The notes under the pieces are model-generated. The model had not been told where the DNA came from. It saw only the letters and a list, made by a program, of their open reading frames with translations, and ran no database searches. The translations under genes were made by a program, and so were the position numbers. Of a DNA stretch of 64,000 nt, positions 10,835 to 23,206 are shown piece by piece; the first letter of the stretch is position 1, and the number at the start of each line of letters is the position of its first letter. Source of the stretch: Glandiceps talaboti (taxonomy: Eukaryota > Hemichordata > Enteropneusta > Spengelidae); assembly GCF_964340395.1 (NCBI RefSeq), contig NC_135550.1, forward strand, positions 12,485,908-12,549,907. Reading direction: 5' to 3'.

Positions 10835-13800
10835 CTGAAACACGACAATATACAAGACTTTATAACAAATAGCAGTCGATGACTATATTGTTCTATATTG
10901 GTTACCTTAACATTCCCAAGTTTTTGGGATTATTGTGTTTTCTATAAAAGCACCGAATTTCTTTTTCAAAACAAAACACGCGAAATCGTTATCTGTGATT
11001 GAACTAGCTTTTTGTCTCAATTAAGATTATCACAGGGTATGGGTTCTACCAAAATTACTAGAACTGTGTGCACCTCGTTTTGTTTAGATATTGTATAGAC
11101 CAGTGTAGCTAGCATGGCTCATTCATTTCCCTTGCATGACAATTTGTTTTAGTGGAAAAAATACCTACGCCAGCGTTAGACTGCAACAATAGGTTGTCTT
11201 ACCTTGTATACCACATAGGCAACGTTCCAATAGCAGAACACCATGATGACAAGAGGAATAAATAAAACCACAGTAAACAGAAATAGTATATATGATACAT
11301 CACTTGGTTTACCGGACTCCCAGTTAACGGAACATGCTATAAAAAAGAAAGAAAGAAAGGGAATTAAAAATTAACTGCGTCAATAGAACATATAGAATAC
11401 CACTACTAGTAAATCTTCTCCTTTCTATGAATTTATCTGTAAGTTATTCATGCTACATCGACGCTGACGCTGGTGGCGCTGTTCAGACGTAAAAATGACA
11501 CTTTGAAATGAACGTATTTTTTTACATATTGTTTTTCTTTGATAATAAATAATGTGCATTCTATCTCTTGTCAAAAGTTGTTTCTCAGCGTACAAAAATA
11601 AAATGACATTAAAGTACCGGTGATCAAAAAAGTTAAGGTGATGGCAAATCGAAGTAAATGGTTCTTCTACTGTTAATGCACGTAACGTACTGTACGTATA
11701 CTATAAACCCTGATGGCGAACGAAGGATCCCACTTACATGTACCGGGTCCTTCTGGTGTGTATCGACCCCATCCAAAGAACGGCGGCGTTGTTGTTATTA
11801 GCGTCATCACCCAGATCAAACTGACGTGTACTAGTGCCAATCGACGAGTTATCTTTCTTGTCGTTAGAGGGCACCGTATCACCAAATATCTCTCAACAGA
11901 TAGAACGGCCAATGTGAATATGGAATTCACACCTAGACCAAGCATTAAAGGAATACACATTGTAAGTATTCGTTGGTAATTAAATTACATGAATTAAAAG
12001 GTTCTAACATACAAACAGGTGGAATGCGATTGTAACGAGGGGAACACCATTCCGGAGAGGATCGTATGATATCAGGACAGTCCCTACAAAATGTAACAAC
12101 ATAACCATACACGTATATGCTGACTGGACTTGTGATTGTGTCCACTTTTCTACCTCTGATTCAAATCAGCTCTGTTTCCATCTATTTTACTTAGGGAACG
12201 AACAGAATTTACAGGGGGGGGGGCACGAAAAGATTTTAAGGTGCTCAGAAGATGGGACGTTGAAAATTTTGACGGTCAGAAAGTGAGGGGTTTAAATATT
12301 TTACTCTTGATTTGTGCATGGTTCATTGAACCAACTTTAATAAACCTCAGGATTGGTCGTTTATCACTGTCAGTCATCACTTTTATTGACAGTAACTGAA
12401 CTTGCGTCATAGACGCAGGGGCATATGAGGCAACATTTCTGATGAAACTCGAAAATATTATATGTATGTACTTGTACACTTTCTGGTCTTTTAAAAAAAT
12501 GAAACATTTTTTTCTAATAATCGCAGAAAAAAAGTTTATATAAATATGGAAGACTCCAAAAAAGAATAAAGAAAAAAGAAAGTATACGGATAGACATGGT
12601 GCAAAATCGAGGCTGCAGTGCGCTCGCGACAGCTGACGTGCTCCGCTGCTTGGCGTGCTCGAGCTCAAACGTATTCCTTGCTTAAACTTCTAATACCATG
12701 AATACAGAGGGGTAGGACACGGCATCGAATAAACCAATCAGGACGCTTCAAATCGAACATGTGACCCATGAATTTTCTCTCGAAGCTTGATACCACCTGC
12801 TGCCCTAATAATTAGGGAACGAACAGATATATATTTCGCATGTTGCAGTACATTGCCAAACGTTGCGTCTTTTGCGAGGGAAATAAACAAAAACACAATT
12901 GATAATATCTTGGTTTAATCAATATTTGGTGCCGAAGAGTTGCGGCAGGGCTAGGCTCGAACACACAGTCGATTCCTGTCTATATTATTTTCGTAAAATT
13001 ACGTAAAGATATTCAATAAACATTAGTCATCATATCTGTTTCTCTTCAAAATATACACTTTGAACGAAGGAGAAAAAGTAACATCATTTGACTGATTAAA
13101 CAAATACTCGTAAGTTTGCCCAAAACAGAAAGTGTCCGTGAACGAGGGCGATGTGGTTTCTTTTTTAGCAAATGAGCAAATTGAGCAAATGCTGAGCTCG
13201 TGGATGTTGAATTTTCAAATTCCAGTACTTTCATGGACGTTTGCCAAGATTCGAATCATTCGAGCTCGCGATCCCATGACAAGACAGAGAAGTAAATTCT
13301 ATGACCGTTGGGGGCGCAATTCAATCGGTACACGCCACAGCGCAGCGTCACGCGTCACGTAAGTCACATATTCCAACGCGATTCGATATGAGTTAATTAT
13401 GTATTTCTCTGTGTATAATTAAGCAATAACCCCCGCCGAAGGCGGGTATACACGAGATTTTGGTACAATTCGCGACATATAGCACGAGCCGAATGGCGAG
13501 TGCTATATGGAGCGAATTGTACCAAATTCGAGTGTATACCCGCCTTCGGCGGGAGTTATTGCTATTATATTCTATCAAAATGTGTGTCAATTTCTTCTAA
13601 ATGTGATTCTGTGGTTATTTATATGCCCGAAAAGGCGAATTCGCAAGTACAGAAAAAGATCGTCGGTAATAGATCGTCGGGAACGAGCATATTTCAATGA
13701 GTGGATACGTTCATGTAGCCACACACTGCATGAACACAGCCATACACTGCATTGCAATGCATTGCATTGATAAATTACTTTATTTACATCATTAAATGCA

Positions 13801-16494
13801 TAACGAAAACGCGTTGAAAACTAGCAACGAAGAAAACGGGGCAAGAGGTCAAAGAAAGTAACAATTTTGTTGGGATATTTACATAAGAACGATACAATCT
13901 TGTACACTGCTAAAAATAGATGTCTCGGCGTTGAATCGGAGAAAGCGCGAGACAGTAAATCAGAGACGCGACGCGACACAGTCTACTTTAATTTAATATG
14001 TAACAAATTGAACATTGGCCGTACCTGAAAATGTACAGTATAAGAACGAACACATTCAGCTGGTATGTATTATTCATATGCTAGTTTAGGGGCCCATTTT
14101 ACCATTGCCAGCCGTGGTAAAATGGGATTTTACCACAGTTATTATCCAATCAGAACGGCGCATAGTAGCATGATATAATATAATTATAATTATGGCAATG
14201 GTAAAATGGGCCCCTAAACTAGCATATGAATAATACATACCAGCTGAATGTGTTCGTTCTTATACCAATAAGTTAACACTTCCCCAGAGTAAAGGTGTGT
14301 CAGGTATCCTGTACAATAGTTTGGGTTACAGTAGTCCAAATAATTCCACTGATGACCTTGCGATCGAAAGCAACGATCGATCAGTGGCTTCAACATCACT
14401 GATAAGGTACAAGTTCTCCCCATGCAACGAGCCGTCTCAGCGTCCTACTCTCGTTACTATACGCGTTGAATCGAGCAACACCGATTTAACTTTTAACCAT
14501 CAGTCAAGGTGCGTCAGGATTATTTCAAAACTGTACATTTTCAGGTACGGCCAATGTTCAATTTGTTACATATTAAATTAAAGTAGACTGTGTCGCGTCG
14601 CGTCTCTGATTTACTGTCTCGCGCTTTCTCCGATTCAACGCCGAGACATCTATTTTTAGCAGTGTACAAGATTGTATCGTTCTTATGTAAATATCCCAAC
14701 AAAATTGTTACTTTCTTTGACCTCTTGCCCCGTTTTCTTCGTTGCTAGTTTTCAACGCGTTTTCGTTATGCATTTAATGATGTAAATAAAGTAATTTATC
14801 AATGCAATGCATTGCAATGCAGTGTATGGCTGTGTTCATGCAGTGTGTGGCTACATGAACGTATCCACTCATTGAAATATGCTCGTTCCCGACGATCTAT
14901 TACCGACGATCTTTTTCTGTACTTGCGAATTCGCCTTTTCGGGCATATAAATAACCACAGAATCACATTTAGAAGAAATTGACACACATTTTGATAGAAT
15001 ATAATAGCAATAACTCCCGCCGAAGGCGGGTATACACTCGAATTTGGTACAATTCGCTCCATATAGCACTCGCCATTCGGCTCGTGCTATATGTCGCGAA
15101 TTGTACCAAAATCTCGTGTATACCCGCCTTCGGCGGGGGTTATTGCTTAATTAGATATTAATTATCGATTCAAGATACTGAAATAATTATAAAGAAGAAC
15201 ATTTTCATGTTGTCTTTATTCATGTTATTCAATATTGTTATAGACACCAGAATTGTTGCCTCATACGTACCCTTGCATTGACAGTGATGGAGGGAAAGTG
15301 TTCAACAATGTCACATACTGCATACGGGCTTATCTATCAATCATACTGAGAAAGAAAAAAAGTGAAGAAAAAAAAATTTGTGCGACTTTTTCGGGACACC
15401 GAAATTACATAAACGATTAAATGGATGAGAATTCAAGTTCTTTACTCGTCACTACTTCGTATTTCAGAAGTTGTTCTGTTATAAACTCTGAAGTCCATTA
15501 TGTGAATTGGTGTACCATACTATTTATATGTGCAGCGGGGATGGGGTGGGGGATGGGGGGTGGGTGGTTACTGTACTATTGAACATAACATTGTACATAT
15601 AAAAATCTCTGTTGAGCATTGGCGCGGGGGTGGGGGTGGTTGGGGGCACAAAACACGTGGATTCACATGGGATGGGTATATTTAAGAGTGCGAAGGTGGT
15701 GGGGTGATCTTCTGAAAATATTTTGTCCAAGATATTCTCTCCTCACTCCCCTCCCTCGCTGTAAATTCTACTCGTACCCTTATATCTGATAACAACGATT
15801 CAACATACCTATACCATTATTCTTCCGTGGCTATACTAACAATTTTTCATATGAGCTATGCTACCATTAATTTGACTTAAGGAAATAAACAGCATTTACA
15901 GCTGGGGGGGGGGTAAGCAAAAATATTTCCGTCGAAATGATATTCCTTGGTGCTACTTAAAACTTCTCAGTCCCATTTTTCTCCTCAGAACCCTTGCCGT
16001 AAGTCCCACTCGTTCCTTACCTCTACAACCGACTTCTTATCACTCCTACAATGAAGCAAAGATCCAAGCCTTGCTTTCATTCCCCTGGATGCAATAATTA
16101 CTCGTATACTGATGCTCCACTCACCTGCGGCTGCATTCAGAAATGCATAACAAGAACAGGCGGTCTCTCCATACAACCATCTACCCGTAACGTTGGCAGC
16201 AAACGTCAGCGGGGTGGCAAACACTGAGACGAAAAAGTCACCCAGGTTGAGATTGACAAGAAATATGGATATAGGAGTACGCAAAGATTTATTTTTCGCC
16301 CACGCCACTATAGTAAGCAGATTATTGAATGTTCCAAAAACTCCAATAATTCCAAGAAACACCGCTACCGTTGTGTAACCTCCTCGACTAAAATTGACGT
16401 TGCTGTTTCCAGTCTGATTTGGTGGCAGTGTTAGGTTACTGTTCTGACTTTCCATTATCGACTCTCTCTTCTCGTTTTCCTGGCAACCGTTCAC
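10577..16494 (-). CDS. encephalopsin/TMT-like ciliary opsin (partial gene model, C-terminal exon unresolved)
   Basis: This is a retinal-binding, G-protein-coupled photoreceptor with seven membrane segments, acting in the plasma membrane. Four exons join in phase: 16,494-16,125, 11,932-11,738, 11,336-11,203 and 10,834-10,577 (957 nt, 319 codons). Visible landmarks: N-glycosylation sites NLT, NQT and NFS in the first 40 residues; RTPISIFLVN in TM2; SVERY at the end of TM3; PPFFGWGRYTPEGPG then SCSVNW in extracellular loop 2; CWGPYAV in TM6; IVAKSS with the Schiff-base lysine at 10,625-10,627; and NPIIYFALNKK. The rhodopsin position-113 counterion is Tyr, while Glu occupies the position-181 equivalent (six residues before the loop-2 Cys), as in most non-visual opsins. 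GWGRYTPEGPG..SCSVNW is most like the Opn3/TMT/pteropsin branch. The exon after NKK is where vertebrate c-opsins also have an intron, and I could not find it. Unspliced read-through would stop at 10,502. Confidence 0.85.
11203..11336 (-). CDS. opsin exon 3 (loop 2 Cys, TM5)
   Basis: 134 nt. Acceptor TATAG at 11,337-11,340, donor GTAAGA at 11,202. It encodes SCSVNWESGKPSDVSYILF and TM5 (FIPLVIMVFCYWNVAYVVYK). It is not part of any long open frame, but it joins exon 2 (phase 1) and exon 4 (phase 0) exactly. Confidence 0.85.
11738..11932 (-). CDS. opsin exon 2 (TM3-TM4, loop 2)
   Basis: Acceptor ..GGTCTAG, donor GTAAGT at 11,737. Two bases complete the Gly codon of exon 1, giving AAAG|VNSIFTLAVLSVERY. 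The exon ends in the loop-2 sequence PEGPGT. Confidence 0.85.
13416..15153. mobile_element. 1.74-kb foldback (long inverted-repeat) element
   Basis: The left arm (13,416-14,110) and right arm (14,193-15,153) are inverted copies separated by an 82-bp spacer. After removing a 266-bp block found only in the right arm (14,266-14,531), the arms are the same length, and their translated frames (13,507-13,770 and 14,799-15,062) are identical. Each end also has its own nested imperfect palindrome of about 135 bp (13,426-13,561 and mirror), built on CCCCGCCGAAGGCGGG. The outer ends read TAATTAAGCAATAAC and mirror, so a TTAA target duplication is possible but cannot be separated from the inverted repeat. 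No transposase is present. It sits in opsin intron 1. Confidence 0.88.
14266..14531. other. 266-bp segment present only in the right foldback arm
   Basis: The left arm reads directly from the AGTATAAGAAC side into the conserved sequence, whereas the right arm is interrupted here. It is either an insertion in the right arm or a deletion in the left. I recognise no terminal repeats or protein in it. Confidence 0.7.
16125..16494 (-). CDS. opsin exon 1 (N-terminus, TM1-TM2, start of TM3)
   Basis: Starts at the most upstream in-frame ATG; a second Met 13 codons on is an alternative start. It ends CYAFLNAAA plus one base, before a GTGAGTGG donor at 16,124. The Cys that forms the conserved disulphide with loop 2 is in GETAC. 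Confidence 0.83.
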
Positions 16495-17086
16495 TACATT
16501 TCGAATTGTGTCGTGCGTACGTCAAATGTCACTTTTACTTGACAGTAGATGTGTGAACACCAATTCAAATAAGTTATGTGATCTGGGAAGGATAACAAAA
16601 ACTATAAGGTGGTTTGACAGTCAATGTTAATAGCGATATATAGCGATAGATTATTTTATAGACTGTGGTCAATCTAATCGTTTCTTGCTACTCTCCATAC
16701 CATTCGCTCATTACACACGATAACTGTTATATTGTGTGTATACAATATATACTGATTGAAGTGTGATGCACTGAGGAGATACATCTCTTTACATGAAATG
16801 ACTACGACATTGAGGTGATTTTACATGGACAAGACATTGAGGCAACATTAATGGAGTGATGCATAGATATGGCATTGTGGATCGAAGTACAGGGCCGCTG
16901 CTAGATTTTAAAGCAGTGGAAAATTGAATTTACTGGAACGAAGCCTTCCAAGTTAAGTATGCATACTTTTAGTAGGATTCCCCCCCCCCCACACACACAT
17001 ACATACATACATACACAAACTAACTTAGGAAATGTGTTGCGGTCCAAGGTCACGAATTACCCAAGAATCGCGTGTTCTCAGAGCAT

Positions 17087-17087
<1 letters not shown>

Positions 17088-17122
<35 letters not shown>

Positions 17123-17129
17123 TTTATCT

Positions 17130-17214
<85 letters not shown>
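17088..17214. repeat. (TAA)n then (AT)n microsatellite
   Basis: Eleven or so TAA units are followed by about 80 bp of AT. It abuts the 3' side of a minus-strand LINE fragment, so it may have grown from that element's tail. Confidence 0.92.
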
Positions 17215-17216
<2 letters not shown>

Positions 17217-17334
17217 GCTACTGCACATGCAATGAAATACGTCTTGGTTTTGCGAAATACAGACAAGCACGCAGTATAAACAAAAACAAAAACCAACGAC
17301 AACGAACATACAATACATTTACATGGGTAAAAAG

Positions 17335-17745
17335 TTAAGAGGGGCGAAATCGATGCACTCTCGAGATATTTAGGTTAGATTCGTTAAAGGTTCTAACAGC
17401 TGTACGATAAAAACTATTTAAAAACCGATTAGAACCAGACTTGATTGAACGATACCGTTCAGCAGAACGCATCAATTGAAACAAATTACATTGCAGGGTG
17501 GTGCTCATCACGGACGATAGACATAGATTTTTTCAACACTCGAGCCCTGTAGAGATCGTCAAGGGATGGGAGACAGCATCCGATGATTTTACTGGCAGGG
17601 TTGACGACCCAATTGAGTCGCTTCCTGTCATCCATTGTGACATTTATTACCATACCAGACAATGAATGAGAAAGTCAAGACACTCTCAAACACTGCCCGA
17701 TAAAATTTAACCAACAAATTGCCCTGGAATGAAAGGATTTCGATC
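17335..17745 (-). pseudogene. non-LTR retrotransposon (LINE) reverse-transcriptase C-terminus, decayed
   Basis: Read on the minus strand, with two frame changes, the segment gives KFYRAVFESVLTFSFIVWYG, then DDRKRLNWVV..ASKIIGC, LPSLDDLYRARVLKKSMSIV, and ERYRSIKSGSNRFLNSFYRT before a stop at 17,335-17,337. This is the conserved C-terminal tail of LINE ORF2 proteins (pattern FY..V.ESVLTFS..VWYGN ... A.KIIG ... RY.S.KS..NRF.NSFY). The frame breaks near the WYGN motif and after HPA show that it is dead. Clade not assigned. Confidence 0.78.
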
Positions 17746-18554
17746 ATTACAAACTCTTAAATAACTAGAATCGCACAATTGAAACTAAATCTAAAATCAA
17801 ACTAAAATAATCTTTACTTCTCCATGTCATCTTTTCGCTTCAGAAAATATAACTCGACAGAACACTTTATCGTTCACCGATTGTATTTACCATGATGGTA
17901 ATCGATACAATCAGTGTTAAAGGAAGCCAAACACTTCCGGGAGAGTGTTTAGCTATCACTCGCCACATCGAGTGATTTCCGATCCTGCAATGCAATTAGT
18001 TCGCAAACGAAGAAGGGATGGTAAATGGTTAGAGTAGGGCATACAATATTACGATGCTTGGAATCTTAAACGAGATTATTATATTGGTTAGCCTACCTGC
18101 ATGATGATCTATCCGGCAGTGACGATGATGATGACTTAGAGTGTGAACAGCAAGTCTACATTGACGCAGACAACATGACAGAAAGTAACAAAACCCGATA
18201 CGCAACTAATTAATATTTTGAACAAAAAAAATATAAGAAGATGCCAATCAATGAATTCGTGACCGGAGACAAACTGGGCGTGGAAATGTACTATATATGG
18301 TATGCTTATTTTGATAAAGCAAAACGGGAAAGTTGCGTCCGCACTAGCTACTATAATGCAATCAGTGACTATTATTTCAGACCACTATAGAGAATATAAT
18401 GGTCCGAGTTTTTATGTATTAAATGACATCTCATTAGGGGGCCACAATTAATTTGAGAACATTTGCTGACGCGCGCAAGTAATTGGAAGTCCAAGCAATT
18501 TACTGCAGACACCTTTGATTGAAGTGCTCTGCAGGGCCAAAGAAAGCGTCACTG

Positions 18555-18969
18555 TTAAAGTGGCCATATATGGATGATGATTGAGGGGTGGGGGGGGGGT
18601 GGGGGTGGGGGTGGGGGTGGGGGTTATTTATTTTTTATTTTTAAGGTACAAAATAATTTTATCATGGCTTCCTATGTGAAACAACATCGACTGAGTGTGT
18701 GTTTGTACTCATTGCATTGCAAAAACTAAAGAATGTGTAAAAAAAAAAGGAAAAAAATGTGTAAAAAGTTTGTTATTGTACGTACAATAACAAAGATTTT
18801 TAAAACATTTAGTGATTTAGTAATCTTTTGCAATGTATTGAGTTACAAACAAGGACTTGGCATTTGTTGTTTCACACAGATTTTTTCAAGTAGGAAGCCA
18901 TGGTAAACTTGTTTTATAAATTAAAAGTTCAAAACAAATACACAATCCTCATAAATATGGCCACTTTAA
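18555..18969. mobile_element. palindromic MITE, copy 1
   Basis: The ends are TTAAAGTGGCCATAT and its mirror ATATGGCCACTTTAA. The inner flanks (TTTTATCATGGCTTCCTA and GTAGGAAGCCATGGTAAA) and a central 24-bp palindrome around GTACGTAC are also symmetric. A related copy lies at 49,113-49,495. TTAA or TA could be the target duplication. The left arm contains a (GGGGGT)n tract. Confidence 0.8.
18585..18624 (+). repeat. G-rich tract with G-quadruplex potential
   Basis: Five consecutive runs of at least five G separated by single T. This meets the G-quadruplex pattern with one-base loops. It is absent from the second copy of the same MITE. Confidence 0.8.
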
Positions 18970-21900
18970 TATCAGATATAAACTAAATACATCCCGGAGC
19001 TTCCCGATTGTTTTTTCCTATACGAACCGCCGAATGCAAAATTTTGAGCTACTGTTCCCCTGTGATCTCCGCACATAGCCTACAGATGGTGTCTGGTCGT
19101 TTCACCCCATAACCAGTTCGCCCCATTGCCAGTTCGTACCTACTTAGTCGTTTCGCCCCAGCGGTTTGGTCGTTTCGCCCCATGTGGTAAACAATGGTTA
19201 TGGGTTAGAATACGCAGTTTTGAGACAGTGCTTTCCCACGATCGAAACATTACGGCCACATTCGTAAAACAAATTACGGTATTTTTTCAGTTTACTACGT
19301 AGTATTTCCTGTTACTATACCAAGTAATGATGAAAACCACTGACACGTGCCGTGTTTATAATTTCATGATGTCGCCCTATTCTGAAGCAAGTTTGCTTGA
19401 AGTTTTACCGCGATCTGGTCGATTGATACACAACTTCGCATCAAAACCATGTACAACCCGTTTACGTTTCAAGGCGAATGGGTAGAGAGAACTAGATCAG
19501 TATTTGTTCACTTTATCTGATAGATGCGTTGCCGACCATTTACAATGGTTTCGGGTTTTTGCGAACGATGCCGAGTTTGTATGAATTTTTATGTCATGTC
19601 GACGTAGTTTAGTCGATTGATAGACAGCTGTCATAGCTTTTTCTATTCGTTGTAATCATTCACACTCCATTGACATAATCCATGATGGACAAACATGTGT
19701 CTATGTCAAGCCTATAGAATGACTACTGTTACGTCTTTGTGGCCTTGTCGGATCGTTCTCACGTCTTTAGAAACATTAAGTAGCAAACAATTGAATGACG
19801 ACAACAGACTAACTAGCGGCGAGGTCGTTGAAAGAAAAAAGTTAATTGCAGCATAGACATTTTGTCTATGATTGAAGCAAATACAAGTAACAAAGATTGA
19901 AGTAAGATCTTAGACCGCCGAAGACTGGCCGTAGTTAGTCAAACCTTTTGAATACAATGAATAATACTTGGGGGGGGGGGGGGGGGCAAAGGTAGTTCAG
20001 ATGACCCAACCCCCTACCAAGGGGTTTTCTTGACGATACATACCCTATAGCTGTGGGTGTAGGCGCAGTACATACCCCTACAACGTGATTGGTTCAAGCG
20101 AAGTCTTTGGATCAAAATTTAAATTTTCAGCTACGCATTAATACAGTATGTTTGGAACGTTCTTGCAAGAAATGATATTTTCATTTGAATTTAAATGGTT
20201 CAAAGGAAACAGTGCTTGTCATATGGGCGGGAATAAATAGTGTCGTTAAATTGTATCCAAGTCTTGAGTAGTTTTGATGCATGCAAATTGAGTGCTGAGA
20301 ATGAGTGGGTTATAGCTAGCTCTCTAATCGCCTGAAATCCGGGCATCTGATTGGCCAAGTGGGTCTAGCCGTAGTAAAACAGTTTCTGTTGATCGAAGGC
20401 TAAAATGTCATAACATTGTTACAATATTATTTTATGGTATAAAATATACACAAGACCCTCGTGTACATCGCGTGAAGTATCTGCGTTTCTGACCAAAAAA
20501 GTGGGTACAACAAAAAGTATAACGTTGTGACGCAAGAGTCGCTTCCACCATGGAAGTATAAGTATAAGTTATACTTCCATGCTTCCACCGTACAACTTCA
20601 AGGGGTAATGATCGAACTGGTAGACCACCGATTAACATATCAAACAATAGGATTTTCTAATCTGTTTTTTCCATTGTCTGTGGTGTAAACGTAGACTTCT
20701 CCATAGATAAAAGATACATACCTGCCTGTAAAACAATGTCTACCGAGACATTCTCTTTGCAAAAATAAACAAAAAACAATGTGTTTTACTGTTTCTGTCC
20801 GTTTGGCACGTACTGAGATATTTGGGAACTTATTTTCCTTTAAAAAAATAATCTATCAAACACGTCATTGTCCTTTAGCTCAAGCGTTTTTGATGTAGGC
20901 ATATGATCATTTTTAAATTGATAGCAACATGTCTGTAGATATTCACGTTTGAAAATACGTTGTCATTATTTTAAAACTATTTCTCTATTTTTGACGATAT
21001 ATACATGGACTTGGAAGCTCCTTTATCTGAAGACAAAACCTGTCTATTACACTTACAAGACAATTATTGTCATTACTTGATTAATACACTACATGTAACT
21101 GTTGTTACATGATCAGCTGGTCCAACTGAGTCTTTGATTTCTGTTCAATAGTGTATTATTTCCTTGATGTGTTGCGGTTGAATGTCACCATAATTATAGT
21201 TGCAGGAATATTCATACAAAATGTCATGCTATTTAAAAATAGTTTTGTTGGAATGTACGAGTTCAGTCCCCTAATTGTACAGTATAAACTGACAACTAGG
21301 ACAGAATGACATTGAATAACACTATAAAATGCAGCCTTGTATCTTGTGCTTGTTTGATTTAGTTGAATATACTGTCAGGAGAAAGTATTTTTAAATGCAT
21401 AATTATTCCAATAAAGCAAATATATTATGCATTGATGTATATACCATCATCTAGTTAAATTAAGCATGGCCCCAATTTTGCTGAAAATGGCCCCACTTTT
21501 TTTTCAGGCGAAAGGGGTCTGGAGGCCCAACTTTCTCCAGGTCTTGGCTAAACGCTGGTTTACGAATATGTTTATTGGAGTTAATTGTTACATATATTGT
21601 GATTCAGTTCACTACCTCATTCCCTGCAATACATTCTAATGTAACTTGAAAAATTGATCTATTGTATCTATTTATTTATACTTATACTAATGCAAAGTTT
21701 AAATTTGTTTAGCAGCTGGTGTTCAACTCGCCATTTCTAGAAAGTATCTAGCATGCCTTAGAGTTTATGTTGTAAAGTTATAGTCATGTCAATACAACTT
21801 ATTTCGGTCGGATCTGTTTTACATTCAAATTTGAATTCAAATATTTATCTTATACTGCAGAATCAATATAATCAATGTATCAACATGCGATTTCTTCATT

Positions 21901-23126
21901 TACGGTAGGAACTTGACATCACAATGTCAGACTCAACGTGTGAGCAACACATTTATCTGTAGCGTTTTCGGCACACAATAACTCCGAGTCAATAAAACTG
22001 CAATAAGAGTTTCCCCAATACTTCATACTTCAATAAATACTCATGCCTAGCTGATGGATGGGTATTCCCGGAATTTTTGAATGAAAAAGTTAAATTTTTG
22101 TTGCTCGTTTACAACTGACAACGGGGTTATTGGGTAATTATTTACAAAGTTTCACGTACCTGCAGAATGATGCACTTTTGCAGTATACACTAATACCCCT
22201 CTCATGTATTGAAGTTATTATCATCTATGGAAACTATATACAGCAAAACAAGTGACCTCATTACCGTGAGAGTTCACTCCAATCAGTCACAATTAATCAG
22301 ACTGTACAATGAATGACGTCTTTTATTGTTCCTGTCATTACAGTTTCTAAAGTAATAATTATTTCATCAATTGGAACTGATTTCAATGAATAATTTACTT
22401 TTCTCGATACGAGTAATCATCATGGTTGCTTTGGAGGGTTTCAGAGATGTTTCTTCGAGTATTTATTTACCATGGTAATTGTTGACTTGTTTAAAGCCAA
22501 ACCACATTGTTAATGGCGTTGCTATATAGTGAAGTTGTGGTTGCCACACATTTTCATCATGAAATCTTTTTAAAATTAATTAACTGGCATCTACCAGTCA
22601 TGTCAATCCTTACATCACTATGCATGTAGTTTGCAGTTGCCACGGGCATGGTTACTTTTGCAGGAATTCTTAATACAAATAAGGAAAACTCATTTTTAAA
22701 CATAACTAATACTTTGTTTCACTCAAAATACCTTGCTTTTGGCAGGAGTCACGCTTGCTATGTATTTTCCCCTGTTCTGGAGTATTGCACACTTCTCAAT
22801 GTCGACATCCCTTGGAACAGCTATTATCAAGTATTATTGAAAAATACCAAGGTCTTAGTGACCTCCACGCATTTTGACCAAAACATCACACAAACAAGTC
22901 GCATAAGTGGTATTATCAGAATGATTGAAGGACTGTCACAGATGAAGTGATGTTTGGCCAAAAAACTTCTCGCCGTTGCACCAATACATATATACATGAC
23001 AAGGATTAGATTATCTCTCCGATTCTGTATTATTACTTCATAAACTTAAACCAATAAGAATATTCTCAGATATAGAACCAATTCACTCAGCATTTCGTGA
23101 GTTTTAGCTTGGTTGATGCATGGTCG

Positions 23127-23206
23127 TGTTACATTGTAAATCGTTAGCTCTCATGTATCTCGATGGATACTCGAGATACAAGAGCTCACGATGTAACACG
23201 ACTGCC
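23127..23206. repeat. 80-bp imperfect hairpin
   Basis: GTCGTGTTACATTGTAAATC and CATGTATCTCGA on the left mirror TCGAGATACAAGAGCTC and GATGTAACACGAC on the right. It looks like a very small MITE or a hairpin relic. Confidence 0.7.

Noticed and set aside
13507-15062. Pair of identical 87-codon frames as duplicated genes
   Set aside because: They are the two arms of the foldback element; the identity reflects the inverted repeat, and the predicted peptide has no domain.
22648-22950. 100-codon frame as a possible small gene
   Set aside because: No recognisable domain, no splice context and no partner frame; the flanks look like dispersed repeat sequence.
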